52,221 bases of DNA, taken from Gaoshiqia sediminis (GTDB lineage: Bacteria; Bacteroidota; Bacteroidia; Bacteroidales; Prolixibacteraceae). Position numbers and translations under genes: made by a program. Below, one piece after another: positions 1 to 7,936 of the stretch. Below the pieces are notes generated by a model. It was given only the letters and a program-made list of their open reading frames with translations, ran no database searches and was not told where the DNA came from. The stretch is from the NCBI RefSeq assembly GCF_025907915.1, contig NZ_JAPAAF010000031.1, positions 1 to 52,221 on the forward strand, in the 5' to 3' direction. The stretch's first letter is position 1. Each line of letters begins with the position of its first letter.

Positions 1-292
1 AAAGTCCCCTTTAGGGGATTTAGGGGTCAGGAACTTGGGCTGGACTTACAATATGATAGTTCTGAAAAAACTCATAGGACTTTTTGGATAGCCTCATGCA
101 CGCCGGATTAAATCCGAAAGACTCCAAAAAGGGAAAGCCCGGTACGGTCACGAAACGTCGTGACCAACCTGCCATAGCCCAGCGGAAAGCCCATATTATT
201 CAGTCCTGTATCTGCCGGAAATGCCTCAGCCGTTAGGCGCTTTTGATGTATTGCGCATTGAAAGGGTGAACTTTATTGAAAGGTGATTTTCT
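1..292 (+). repeat. Dispersed structured repeat, copy 1
   Basis: This copy is homologous to 2053-2362 and, inverted, to 51944-52221. Positions 15-88 are identical, base for base, to the reverse complement of 52148-52221. Visible hairpins: TCCCC/GGGGA at 5-18; an outer stem CTTTTTGGA (80-88) with TCCAAAAAG (123-131) enclosing CGGAT-TAA-ATCCG; and GGTCACGA-AACG-TCGTGACC at 146-165. The right edge (GAAAGGGTGAACT, 260-272, then a decayed version of the terminal TAAAAGCGATTTCCC) is degraded compared with the other copies. No open reading frame of interest lies inside. The remaining bases to the end of uppP at 378 show nothing recognisable. The function is unknown; it could be a non-autonomous mobile element or a REP-like intergenic sequence. 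Confidence 0.8.
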
Positions 293-377
293 TGATATTT
301 TACCAGACGACAAGGACTTGTAAAATCAGATGGGTCTCCTGGCCTTGGGGTGGTGACTTTTTAAATAACTCCCTGTA

Positions 378-1178
378 TCACTGGTGGTAAAGCCACACAA
401 AAAAGATGATGGCCAGCGCGATACGATAGTACCCGAAAGCCACAAAACTGTGTTTCTTGATAAAGCTCATCAGGAACTTGATTACCGCCATGGCCACAAA
501 AAAGGTGACGATAAAGCCTGTTGCCAGAATCAGAAAATTGTTGAGGTTGAAGTGGGCCTGGCTTTTGGCCAGCGAATAGACCGATGCTGCCAAAATGGTG
601 GGGATGGCCAGGTAAAAGGAGAACTCGGCGGCCAGCTTGCGTGAACAGCCCAGCACCAGCGCACCGATGATGGTTGCTGCCGAGCGCGAGGTGCCGGGAA
701 CCATGGCCAGACACTGAAAAAGACCGATGTACAACGCCGTTTGATACGACATTTCCTGCACGGAAAATACTTTCCCGGTGCGCTCCTTCCGGTCGAGCAG
801 GATCAGCAGGACCCCTCCGGCAAACAGGCTGATGCTAACTGTAAGTACATTGAAGAGGCGCTCTTCGATAAAGCTGGCAAATAGCAATCCGCAAATCACA
901 GCGGGCACAAAGGCTGTGAGGATCTTGGACCAAAAAAGCAGAAACTCTTTTTTAATCATGTGTGCCGGGTTGGGTGGGAAAATCTCATTCCGGAAATAAA
1001 TAATGACGGCCAGGATGGCCCCCAGCTGAATGAAAACATCAAACAGCACCGTAAACTCGTCGGAATAGGACAGCCACTGGTTGACCAGGATCAGGTGCCC
1101 TGTGGAGGATACAGGCAGAAATTCGGTCAGCCCTTCTACAATTCCCAGAATAATCGCTTTAATAAGTTCCCACAGCAT
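378..1178 (-). CDS. uppP: Undecaprenyl-diphosphate phosphatase (UppP/BacA)
   Basis: This integral membrane enzyme of the BacA family removes one phosphate from undecaprenyl diphosphate, regenerating the lipid carrier for peptidoglycan and other envelope glycans. The 266-aa length is normal for the family. The two signature motifs are present: E15-G-L-T-E19-F-L-P-V-S-S-T-G-H28 near the N terminus and P161-G-T-S-R-S-A, which together form the active site in BacA structures. Several hydrophobic helices span the rest. The start MLWELIKAIILG fits the family. The upstream neighbour on the same strand is a SanA-like gene 85 bp away, so the two may be co-transcribed; both are envelope-related. The 3' side runs directly into repeat copy 1, with no clear terminator. 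Confidence 0.97.
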   Translation of the reverse strand: MLWELIKAIILGIVEGLTEFLPVSSTGHLILVNQWLSYSDEFTVLFDVFIQLGAILAVIIYFRNEIFPPNPAHMIKKEFLLFWSKILTAFVPAVICGLLFASFIEERLFNVLTVSISLFAGGVLLILLDRKERTGKVFSVQEMSYQTALYIGLFQCLAMVPGTSRSAATIIGALVLGCSRKLAAEFSFYLAIPTILAASVYSLAKSQAHFNLNNFLILATGFIVTFFVAMAVIKFLMSFIKKHSFVAFGYYRIALAIIFFVWLYHQ

Positions 1179-1263
1179 GACGTTATATTTTATCGTTTAA
1201 CAAATCGGTTCCTTCCGAAAGTCAGCTTCCGGACTGTATTCGGTTTGTCAGTTATTGGCTCTG

Positions 1264-1911
1264 TTAATTGTCCTGTATCGGGACAGTTGTTGTTTTTTCA
1301 TCGTTCAGACGTTTTTCGCGGATTGGCAAGGCTTCCCAAAAGGCGAGCACCTTGGCCAGCATTTCGCGGAGGTACGGTTTTATCACCCTTCCCGAATGCT
1401 TGTCGGGCACATTGAAGCCTATGGCATCGATACCGGCCTTGCGCGCCAAAAACACCGCCCGCTGGTTGTGAAATTTCTGGCTGATGATGGTAAACTGGCC
1501 ATCCCAGGGTTGGTTCAGCAGGTTTTGTACCGAGCTGAAGGTGCGGTAACCCGCCGTGTCGAGCAGAATGACCGTATCCGGAACACCCAGTTTCAGCAGT
1601 TCTTTTTGGATTTGTGCCGGCTCGTCGTAATACGGACTGTCAACATACCCGCTGACAATCAGTTTTTTGATTTTTTTTGCATGAAACAACTCGGCTGCTG
1701 TTTGGGTCCTTCCCGAAAAAAAATCGTTGATGCCACCGGCCACCAAATATTTGCTTGTCCCCAACACCAGTCCGTATTCATTTTCCGGCAATTTCTCTTT
1801 GTCATCAAACAAAAAGGCTGCAGCCGAACGGTTGATGTAAACATTGCAGAACAAAACCGTGATTGCTGCCAATAGCAACAACATTCCGGTATATTTCAGA
1901 AATTTCAGCAT
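1264..1911 (-). CDS. SanA/YdcF-like DUF218 membrane-anchored protein
   Basis: A protein of 215 aa with one N-terminal transmembrane segment (about residues 7-25) followed by a DUF218 domain, the fold of E. coli SanA, linked to envelope barrier function and vancomycin exclusion at high temperature. Visible family features are the G-L-V-L-G-T strand, N-D-F-F-S-G-R-T, the YRTFSSVQN segment, and SQKFHNQRAVFLARKAG followed by a GF-x-V-P end. The molecular activity of the family is not settled. The gene sits upstream of uppP on the same strand. The C-terminal tail after about residue 190 is basic and low in conservation signals. The family call is firm; the assignment as the functional SanA counterpart is an inference. 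Confidence 0.85.
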   Translation of the reverse strand: MLKFLKYTGMLLLLAAITVLFCNVYINRSAAAFLFDDKEKLPENEYGLVLGTSKYLVAGGINDFFSGRTQTAAELFHAKKIKKLIVSGYVDSPYYDEPAQIQKELLKLGVPDTVILLDTAGYRTFSSVQNLLNQPWDGQFTIISQKFHNQRAVFLARKAGIDAIGFNVPDKHSGRVIKPYLREMLAKVLAFWEALPIREKRLNDEKTTTVPIQDN

Positions 1912-2052
1912 GTATGGATATCTGAAAAACTGCTTAAAGAAACGGAAAAATCCCGAGAATATTGACTGTTTGAATTGCTCCTGAACAAAAATCTTACAAA
2001 AAATGATGCCCTGTATTTTCTTTTTGTTTTTCCTCCAGACTTTCCTTTGGCA

Positions 2053-2362
2053 GGGAAATCGCTTTTAGGAATTAAATGGCATACGTTCTATTAGAAGATG
2101 TTAAACTGCTCATTTAAGGTTGTCACCATCCGTTCGGCCACTGCATACCGTGGCTTTACACGCCGGATAAAATCCGAAACGTCCTAAAACGGGAAAGCCA
2201 CGCACGGTCACGACACGTCGTAACCTCGTGACCAACATGCCATAGCCACGTGGAAAGCCCATATTAACTTATCCTGCACCTACCGGAAATGCCTCAGGTA
2301 TTGGAAGCTTTTGAGGCACATGTGCATGGAAAGGGTGAACTATATTTTAAAAGCGATTTCCC
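2053..2362 (+). repeat. Dispersed structured repeat, copy 2, with 15-bp terminal inverted repeats
   Basis: This copy is bounded by a perfect 15-bp inverted repeat: GGGAAATCGCTTTTA at 2053-2067 and TAAAAGCGATTTCCC at 2348-2362. The right two thirds (about 2149-2362) match copies 1 and 3; the left part (2068-2148) is unrelated to them. Inside, CGTGGCTTT (2149-2157) pairs with AAAGCCACG (2194-2202) around the small hairpin CGGAT-AAA-ATCCG (2164-2176). GGTCACGA (2206-2213) pairs with TCGTGACC (2226-2233), with a near-duplicated TCGTAACC at 2218-2225. There is no coding sequence. It fills most of the sanA-to-CLC intergenic gap; the remainder, 1912-2052, shows only AT-rich sequence. Confidence 0.8.
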
Positions 2363-2374
2363 GGTTTCCTTTGC

Positions 2375-3742
2375 TTATTCCTGTTCTCCCTGGTTGTCTT
2401 TCTTCTTTTTAGCCTCGCGGATGTGCTTGAGCGTATTTTCGGCATCCAGGTGGTAGCTGAAGTTTGCCTTGGAAACACCCACGCGTTGCGAGGCATAGAT
2501 GCCCGAGTGCCCGCTGAAATAGTAGGCAATAAAACAGGCCACAGCATAATACAGCACATGTTCGCCGCCAAACAGTTCAACGCCCATGATGGTGCAGGCC
2601 AGCGGCGTGTTGGTGGCGCCGGCAAAAACGGCAATGAATCCCAGTCCGGCAAACAGTTCCACCGGATTGCCGGTTAGCGTGGCCAGGGTATTGCCAAGGG
2701 TGGCGCCAATGAAAAACAAGGGGGTCACTTCGCCTCCTTTAAAGCCGGTGCTGAGGGTGATGGCCGTAAACAGCAGTTTCCAAAACCAACTGAACGTGTC
2801 GGCGCCTCCCGCTTTAAAGGCGTTGACAATGCTGACGCCGCTTCCATCGGCAGTGGTCACGCCCAGGCCCAGGTAATCTTTTGTGCCGAGCACCAACGAT
2901 AAGCCAATCACGGTCAGGCCGCCAAGAACGGGAATCAGCAGTTTGCGGCGGATGTATTTGTTCGACAGGCTTTTGATGGTGTGTGAGAGTTCGGAAAAAG
3001 CGAAGCTGGCCAGGCCGAATAATACACCGGCAAGAATGACCGACAGCAGCAGTGTTGGGTCGAACTGAAGAAAGGAGGAGCTGTCAAACAGCGGTTTGTG
3101 AAAATCGATGTGGTAATGTGTATGTTGTATGCCATAGGCCGAGCAAACGATGTCGGCCATTACTGAAGCCAGGAAGGACGGCAGCAGCGCATCGTATTTT
3201 ATACGGCCAATTGCCATGACTTCGAGGGCAAAGATGGCTCCGGCCACGGGGGTGCCAAATACGGCCCCGAAACCTGCAGCCACACCCGAAATGAGCAGGA
3301 TGCGGAGGTCTTCTTTTTTCAACTTCAGTTTTTTGCCAATATAGTGGGCCATGCTACCGCCAATTTGCACGGCTGTTCCTTCTCGTCCGGCCGAGCCGCC
3401 AAACAGGTGGGTGGCCACAGTGGTAAACAGCACAAAAGGAGCCATCCGCACAGGAACGCCCCCGCCTGGTTTGTGAATTTCGTCCATCACCAGGTTGTTG
3501 CCGGCTTCGGCATTTTTTCCTTTAAAACGATAGAGGGCAACGATTACCACGCCGGCAACCGGCAAGAAGTAAAGCAACCATTCGTTGTCCCACCGCAGCA
3601 GCGTGGCCTGATCGAGCAGAAACAGGAACAAGGCCACCATTGATCCGGAGACGATGGCTACCGGGATGGTCAACAAAAACCAACGGAGGACATACTTCAG
3701 GATTGCAAACTGGTCGAAGGTTTGCTGTATTTTTTTGATCAT
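2375..3742 (-). CDS. CLC-family anion channel/antiporter, fluoride-type motifs
   Basis: A protein of 455 aa with the CLC core. Visible signatures are G-S-A-G-R-E121-G-T, carrying the gating glutamate, and [11 protein letters not shown] in the second half of the pore. The serine of the classical GSGIP anion-binding loop is not present; the corresponding stretch reads AGNNLVMDE (residues 80-88), with Asn at the likely Ser position. Loss of that serine (Met or Asn instead), with GREGT and GGEVTP loops, is as I recall the pattern of the CLC-F clade of fluoride/proton antiporters, so fluoride export is the favoured function; chloride transport cannot be excluded. There are no CBS domains. No fluoride riboswitch was recognised in the short upstream region. 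The neighbours do not inform function. Confidence 0.88.
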   Translation of the reverse strand: MIKKIQQTFDQFAILKYVLRWFLLTIPVAIVSGSMVALFLFLLDQATLLRWDNEWLLYFLPVAGVVIVALYRFKGKNAEAGNNLVMDEIHKPGGGVPVRMAPFVLFTTVATHLFGGSAGREGTAVQIGGSMAHYIGKKLKLKKEDLRILLISGVAAGFGAVFGTPVAGAIFALEVMAIGRIKYDALLPSFLASVMADIVCSAYGIQHTHYHIDFHKPLFDSSSFLQFDPTLLLSVILAGVLFGLASFAFSELSHTIKSLSNKYIRRKLLIPVLGGLTVIGLSLVLGTKDYLGLGVTTADGSGVSIVNAFKAGGADTFSWFWKLLFTAITLSTGFKGGEVTPLFFIGATLGNTLATLTGNPVELFAGLGFIAVFAGATNTPLACTIMGVELFGGEHVLYYAVACFIAYYFSGHSGIYASQRVGVSKANFSYHLDAENTLKHIREAKKKKDNQGEQE

Positions 3743-3847
3743 AGCCTTTCTGAAAAATGCGGAAAGACAAACTTACGGAGAAAACGGCAAGTAAGGCAGG
3801 TGTTTTTAGTTTTTTTGAACCATGCGCGTGATTGATGATTTTTTTTA

Positions 3848-4195
3848 AACCATATAAGTCACATAAGAACACATAAAAATTCAGTCTTAGGATTATATGT
3901 CCTTGTATGTCTTATGTGGTAGAATTTCTTTTGAACCATATAAGTCACATAAGAACACATAAAAAATTCATTCTTAGAATTATAAATCCTTATATGTCTT
4001 ATGTGGTTAAAATTTCTTTTAAACCATATAAGTCACATGAGAACACATAAAAAATTCATTCTTAGAATTATATGTCCTTATATGTCTTATGTAGTTAAAC
4101 TTTTTTTGAACCATATAAGTCACGTAAGAACACATAAAAATCTCATTCTTAGAATTATAAATCCATATATCCCTTATGTGGTTAAATTTCTTTTG
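3848..4195 (+). repeat. Array of four ~87-bp hairpin repeats, left of GxxExxY gene
   Basis: Four direct units start at 3848, 3934, 4022 and 4109 (spacings 86, 88 and 87). Each begins AACCATATAAGTCACATAAG and ends near CTTATGTGGTT plus a T-rich spacer. Within each unit, the first about 29 bases pair imperfectly with the last about 29 (ending TGTCTTATGTGGTT), so each unit is a long AT-rich hairpin with a loop around ATTCTTAGGA. The copies differ at scattered positions. After the fourth unit, a decayed start of a fifth (AAATATATAAAACAT) abuts the GxxExxY gene. The open frames crossing the array are artefacts of the repeat. There are no spacers of unique sequence, so this is not CRISPR. Confidence 0.9.
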
Positions 4196-4229
4196 AAATA
4201 TATAAAACATGAAGGGCTGAATAATATTG

Positions 4230-4643
4230 TCAGTCCGTTAGCATTCGGTATTGCTCATTGACAAAGGTTCGCTGTCCTTCGCTATACAAATTTGTGCAAT
4301 TGAAATTGATTAATAATCCTTTAGGTACCTGGAGTAATTTCATGTAGGTAAGGATTTGTGCTTCATGAACCGGTAGAACTGACTCGACTGCTTTTAACTC
4401 GACCGGCAAAATATTTTCGATAAAGAAATCGCATCTTAATTCGGTGTCAATTTCAATTCCTTTGTAACTAACTGGCACCAGCAGTTCCGATTGAAAATGA
4501 ATTCCACGCAACTCAAACTCTTTTTTAAGACACTTGTGGTAAACACTTTCCAGTAAACCAGGACCAAGAAGTTTGTGTACTTCGATTGCTGCTCCATTAA
4601 CACGATAAACAAGGTCTTTTAAATAGGTTTTAGTGATTGTCAT
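4230..4643 (-). CDS. GxxExxY protein (PD-(D/E)XK nuclease fold)
   Basis: A protein of 137 aa, usual for the family. The name-giving motif is visible as G-L-L-E-S-V-Y within GPGLLESVYHKCL, followed by the nuclease-like core: an Asp in RCDFFIEN and the ELK triad end in PVELKAVE. Members belong to the PDDEXK_3 group; no biochemical role is established as far as I know. The start is placed at MTITKTYLKD: an upstream in-frame ATG (4733) would only add translated repeat sequence. The gene is embedded between four hairpin repeats on each side, and its borders look like the two halves of one interrupted unit, so it may have co-moved with the repeats or act on them. No SD site is visible. Confidence 0.88.
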   Translation of the reverse strand: MTITKTYLKDLVYRVNGAAIEVHKLLGPGLLESVYHKCLKKEFELRGIHFQSELLVPVSYKGIEIDTELRCDFFIENILPVELKAVESVLPVHEAQILTYMKLLQVPKGLLINFNCTNLYSEGQRTFVNEQYRMLTD

Positions 4644-4708
4644 GTGCTGGTTTTTAGGATTATATCGTGCAATATAATCTTTTCGGTCAACACAAAACAA
4701 GTTTTTTA

Positions 4709-5045
4709 AACCAGATAAGCCACATAAAAACACATAAAGAGTTCTTTCGTAGGATTATATGTCCTTATTTGTCTTATGTGGTTAAACTTTTTTTAAACCA
4801 TATAAGCCACGTAAGAACACATAAAAAATTCATTCTTAGGATTATATGTCCTTGTATGTCTTATGTGGTAGAATTTCTTTTGAACCATATAAGCCACATA
4901 AAAACACATAAAAAGTTCCTTCTTAGGATTATATGTCCTTATGTGTCTTATGTGGTAGAATTTATTTTGAACCATATAAGTCACATAAGAACACATAAAA
5001 ATTTCATTCTTAGGATTATATGCACTTATTTGTCTTATGTGGTTA
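4709..5045 (+). repeat. Array of four ~87-bp hairpin repeats, right of GxxExxY gene
   Basis: The units start at 4709, 4796, 4883 and 4970, exactly 87 bp apart, in the same orientation as the left array and clearly of the same family (AACCATATAAGCCACATAAG start, TTATGTGGT end). The last is truncated at about 5045. A stray piece, TTTTAGGATTATAT at about 4652-4665, between the GxxExxY start codon and this array, matches the loop and right arm of a unit. The array ends only 20 bp from the acr3 stop codon. Open frames through it encode repeated HISHxRTHKKF-type peptides on both strands and are artefacts. Confidence 0.9.
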
Positions 5046-5065
5046 AAAATTTTCCCGAAGAATGA

Positions 5066-6097
5066 TCAGAAACGCCATTTGTTGGCCAAGGCTACCAGCG
5101 ACAGCATCACGGGCACTTCAACCAGCACGCCAACAACGGTAACCAGTGCGGCAGGCGATTGCAGTCCGAACAGGGCAATAGCCACAGCCACCGCCAATTC
5201 GAAGAAGTTGCTGGCACCGATCATGGCTGCCGGGGAGCAGATGGCGTGGGGCAGTTTCAGCCAGCGCCCGCCAAACCAGGCAATGAAGAAGATGAAATAC
5301 GTTTGAATGACCAGGGGAATGGCCACCAGCAAAATGATCAGTGGCCGATTGAGGATGGTTGTTCCCTGAAAGGCAAACAACAAGACCAGTGTCGTAAGTA
5401 ATGCCACAATGGAAACTGGTTTGAAACGAGGAAGAAACTGATTACGGAACCAATCCTCACCATGCAAACGGATCAGAATTTTATGGGTAAAGTAACCCGC
5501 CACCAGGGGCACTACCACAAAAATCAATACACTGGCCACCAGGGTGTCGTAAGGGATTTGGATGTTGGTGATTCCGAGCAGGAACCCGACGATGGGCACA
5601 AAGGCTACCAGGATGATCAGGTCGTTTACCGAAACCTGCACCAGCGTATAGTTCGGATCGCCGTCGGTGAGGTAGCTCCACACAAAAACCATGGCCGTAC
5701 AGGGAGCCGCGCCCAGCAGAATGGCTCCGGCAATGTATTCGCCGGCCATCTCAGGCGAAATAAAGGCGGCATACAATTTCGTGAAGAAAATCCAGGCAAA
5801 GAAGGCCATGGTGAACGGTTTGATCAACCAGTTGACGACAACGGTCAGTATCAGGCCTTTGGGCCGGTTGCCCACCTTTTTAATGCTCGAAAAGTCAACC
5901 TGCAACATCATGGGATAAATCATAAGCCAAACCAGGATGGCCACCGGAATGTTTACCCGGAATACTTCCAGTGTGCTTAATACCTGTACCGTGTCGCCTG
6001 CAAAATGGCCGAGGCCGATTCCGGCAACAATGCACAGGGCCACCCAAAGGGTCAGATACTTCTCAAAAAATCCGATATGCTTTTTTTGTTTGTTCAT
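5066..6097 (-). CDS. acr3: Arsenite efflux transporter, ACR3 family
   Basis: A 343-aa ten-helix permease of the bile/arsenite/riboflavin transporter superfamily that exports arsenite across the inner membrane. The conserved [13 protein letters not shown] segment carries Cys133, the cysteine needed for transport in characterised Acr3 proteins, and the [15 protein letters not shown] helix with its conserved Glu follows near residue 300. The length fits the family. It is the last gene of the ars operon, 4 bp after arsM, so expression should be driven from the ArsR-controlled promoter at about 7770-7820. Its stop codon lies 20 bp from the right hairpin array, which might serve as the transcription end because no classical terminator is seen. 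Confidence 0.96.
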   Translation of the reverse strand: MNKQKKHIGFFEKYLTLWVALCIVAGIGLGHFAGDTVQVLSTLEVFRVNIPVAILVWLMIYPMMLQVDFSSIKKVGNRPKGLILTVVVNWLIKPFTMAFFAWIFFTKLYAAFISPEMAGEYIAGAILLGAAPCTAMVFVWSYLTDGDPNYTLVQVSVNDLIILVAFVPIVGFLLGITNIQIPYDTLVASVLIFVVVPLVAGYFTHKILIRLHGEDWFRNQFLPRFKPVSIVALLTTLVLLFAFQGTTILNRPLIILLVAIPLVIQTYFIFFIAWFGGRWLKLPHAICSPAAMIGASNFFELAVAVAIALFGLQSPAALVTVVGVLVEVPVMLSLVALANKWRF

Positions 6098-6101
6098 GGG
6101 G

Positions 6102-6905
6102 TTATTTTTTCGCTGTGACGGTAATGCTGTAAATCCCTGTTCCCGATTGAATGAATACCTGGACTTCCTCAGGTGAAAGGTAATTTTTCAAGATTTCCTC
6201 AGGCAGGATGATTTGTTTTTGTTTGTGGATGGCGATGGTTGAGAAACCCTGCTGTTCGATTAGGTTCAGGTATTCTTCTTTTTGAAGGGCGCCCGATACG
6301 CAACCGGCATACATCACGGCGGCTTCTTTCAATCCGGCAGGCAGTTCGCCATCCAAAACGACATCCGAGATGCAGAAATGACCGCCCGGCACCAGTATGC
6401 GAAAGATTTCGCCGAACGCTTTTTGCTTGTCGGGCACCAGGTTCAGCACACAATTGCTGATGACCACATCGAATGAATCGGACGGGAGCGGCATCTTTTC
6501 AATGTCGCCTTGCACGAATACCACATTTTTGTAGCCCAACTTTTCGTTGTTTTGGCGGGCCTTTTTCAGCATGGCTTCGGTGAAGTCGAGACCGGTGACC
6601 TGGCCTTCGGCGCCCACCAACGCACGGGCCACAAAGCAATCGTTACCGGCGCCGCAACCCAGGTCGAGCACGCGGTGTCCTTTTTCAATACCGGCATATT
6701 CGGTGGGCAACCCGCAGCCCAATCCCAGATCGGCTTCGGGTGCGTAACCTGCAACTTGTTGGTAATCATCGCCAATCATGCTAAAGCCAAATTCGCCGCA
6801 GCAGGACGAAGGTCCGCAGCACGATGAATTGGAAGTCAGCACGCCTTGGTTGGCGATTTCCCCGTACTTTTCCTGAACGATCAGTTTTAACTCGTCGGCC
6901 TTCAT
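6102..6905 (-). CDS. arsM: Arsenite S-adenosylmethionine methyltransferase ArsM
   Basis: A 267-aa cytoplasmic enzyme that methylates As(III) using S-adenosylmethionine, yielding methylarsenicals. The SAM-binding motif [11 protein letters not shown] lies at residues 79-89. The arsenic-binding cysteines have recognisable counterparts: a Cys-rich N-terminal segment (C29, C30, C35, C36), C64 in GLGCGLP, C152 in NCVLNL and C202 in AGCVSGAL. The start is set at MKADELKL (6905) because its ATG overlaps the arsC stop in an ATGA, the usual sign of translational coupling; the longer frame to 6941 would lie wholly inside arsC. Acr3 follows after 4 bp. The arrangement points to joint reduction, methylation and efflux of arsenic. 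Confidence 0.95.
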   Translation of the reverse strand: MKADELKLIVQEKYGEIANQGVLTSNSSCCGPSSCCGEFGFSMIGDDYQQVAGYAPEADLGLGCGLPTEYAGIEKGHRVLDLGCGAGNDCFVARALVGAEGQVTGLDFTEAMLKKARQNNEKLGYKNVVFVQGDIEKMPLPSDSFDVVISNCVLNLVPDKQKAFGEIFRILVPGGHFCISDVVLDGELPAGLKEAAVMYAGCVSGALQKEEYLNLIEQQGFSTIAIHKQKQIILPEEILKNYLSPEEVQVFIQSGTGIYSITVTAKK

Positions 6906-7327
6906 ACTTGGGGTTTGATTTCTTCGATGTAAAATTTCCAAAATCCGGCTTTGATTTCATCGCGTACCCGGATGAATTCACTCCAGATAAACTCGTCGGT
7001 GCCAACGGCGTGCGACGGATCGTCGAACCCGATGTGCAGGCGGTTTTTCACGTTGCCCAGAAAGGAAGGGCAGGCTTCGTTGGCGCCACCACAAACGGTG
7101 ATGACGTAGTCCCACTCATCGCCCAGGTATTTTTCAACCGAGTCGGAGGTGTGGTGGCTGATGTCGATTCCGATTTCTTTCATGGCCTGCACGGCTTTCG
7201 CGTTCAGCTTGCCCGACGCTTCGGTGCCGGCCGAGCAAACGGTGATGTTCGGGTCAAATGACTGCAAAAAGCCGTGTGCCATTTGGCTGCGGCAACTGTT
7301 CCCGGTACATAGAATTAATACTTTCAT
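6902..7327 (-). CDS. arsC: Arsenate reductase, thioredoxin-coupled (LMW-PTP fold)
   Basis: This 141-aa protein reduces arsenate to arsenite for export. It starts MKVLILC with the phosphatase-like P-loop C7-T-G-N-S-C12-R13. The redox cysteines C79 and C86 (VCGGANEAC) have the same spacing as Cys82 and Cys89 of the S. aureus plasmid enzyme, and C7/C12 match its Cys10/Cys15, so electrons most likely come from thioredoxin rather than glutaredoxin. A conserved DDPSHAVG-type loop is present. The stop codon overlaps the arsM start by 4 bp. It lies 83 bp downstream of arsR; that gap holds only short AT-rich micro-repeats (ATTAGACATT-like). Confidence 0.96.
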   Translation of the reverse strand: MKVLILCTGNSCRSQMAHGFLQSFDPNITVCSAGTEASGKLNAKAVQAMKEIGIDISHHTSDSVEKYLGDEWDYVITVCGGANEACPSFLGNVKNRLHIGFDDPSHAVGTDEFIWSEFIRVRDEIKAGFWKFYIEEIKPQV

Positions 7328-7410
7328 TTTTAATTATATATTAGATTATAAGACATTAGACATTGGATAACTGGTCACTGAGTGATGACTTATCGATGCG
7401 GTAAAACCTG

Positions 7411-7752
7411 CTATTGACTTTGGCAGCTGAATTTCTCAGGCATTTCAAATCCGGACAGGAAGTTACCCAGCACCTGTTTCATTTCTTCGATTTTTGAATA
7501 GTTGAGGCAGTAGTTGGTTTTCACGCCTTCCACGTGCCCCTGGATCAGTCCGGCTTGTTTGAGTTCTTTCAGATGCTGGGCCACGGTGGTCCGCCCCAAC
7601 GGCAACACATCTGAAATATCGCCTGAAATACAGGTTTTTGCTTCGGCTAAATAACGCAGGATTTGCAGTCGGGCGGGGTGTGCCAGGGCTTTGAACAGAT
7701 TGGCCTGTTCCTGCAAAACATCGTCAAACAATTCGGTTTTCGGTGCTACCAT
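7411..7752 (-). CDS. arsR: ArsR-family metalloregulator
   Basis: A 113-aa winged-helix repressor, first gene of the ars operon. The recognition region GRTTVAQHLKELKQAGLI lies at about residues 53-70. The classical ELCVCDL arsenite site is absent: only Cys41 (KTCISGD) lies in that helix, with further cysteines at C82 and C110 (FSCQSQ), so metalloid sensing would use another cysteine set, as in other ArsR variants. A double palindrome 20 bp upstream is the obvious operator, implying autoregulation. It is expected to release DNA on binding As(III) and de-repress arsC-arsM-acr3. The identity of the inducer is inferred from the neighbours. Confidence 0.94.
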   Translation of the reverse strand: MVAPKTELFDDVLQEQANLFKALAHPARLQILRYLAEAKTCISGDISDVLPLGRTTVAQHLKELKQAGLIQGHVEGVKTNYCLNYSKIEEMKQVLGNFLSGFEMPEKFSCQSQ

Positions 7753-7772
7753 GATTTCTTGCTTTTAATTAC

Positions 7773-7816
7773 GACGTAAATATACGTCATAATTTAATAT
7801 GACGTATATTTACGTC
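7773..7816. promoter_or_regulatory. ars operator: nested double palindrome
   Basis: Arm GACGTAAATATACGTCATA (7773-7791) and its exact reverse complement TATGACGTATATTTACGTC (7798-7816) are separated by 6 bp. Each arm is itself a near-palindrome, GACGTA-n4-TACGTC-like. The site ends 20 bp before the arsR start. Two dyads in one 44-bp site suggest binding of two ArsR dimers over the promoter. Confidence 0.85.
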
Positions 7817-7936
7817 TAAAGAAATTGTTAATTTTTTGGGTGCTTATTATTATCAGGATGAGGCCTGGTTGGATGAAAGGCCCTTTGTTGCCCGTGAAAT
7901 TCTTTCTGCTTTTCGGATCGGGTTATTCTTCCATGT

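Noticed and set aside
3743-3847. Fluoride riboswitch upstream of the CLC gene
   Set aside because: The conserved crcB pseudoknot pattern could not be found in the short leader.
3522-3872. 116-codon minus-strand frame overlapping the start of the CLC gene
   Set aside because: It begins in a repeat unit and runs antisense-frame through the CLC coding region; no homology.
3848-5045. CRISPR array
   Set aside because: Units are about 87 bp, directly abutting, internally palindromic, and lack unique spacers; no cas genes are nearby.
4001-5065. Open frames on both strands encoding repeated HISHxRTHKKF-like peptides
   Set aside because: They are pure translations of the hairpin repeats, occur on both strands and have no start signals.
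7828-7936. Terminator for apbE
   Set aside because: The only hairpin (GGCCT/AGGCC) has five pairs, a long loop and no T tract.
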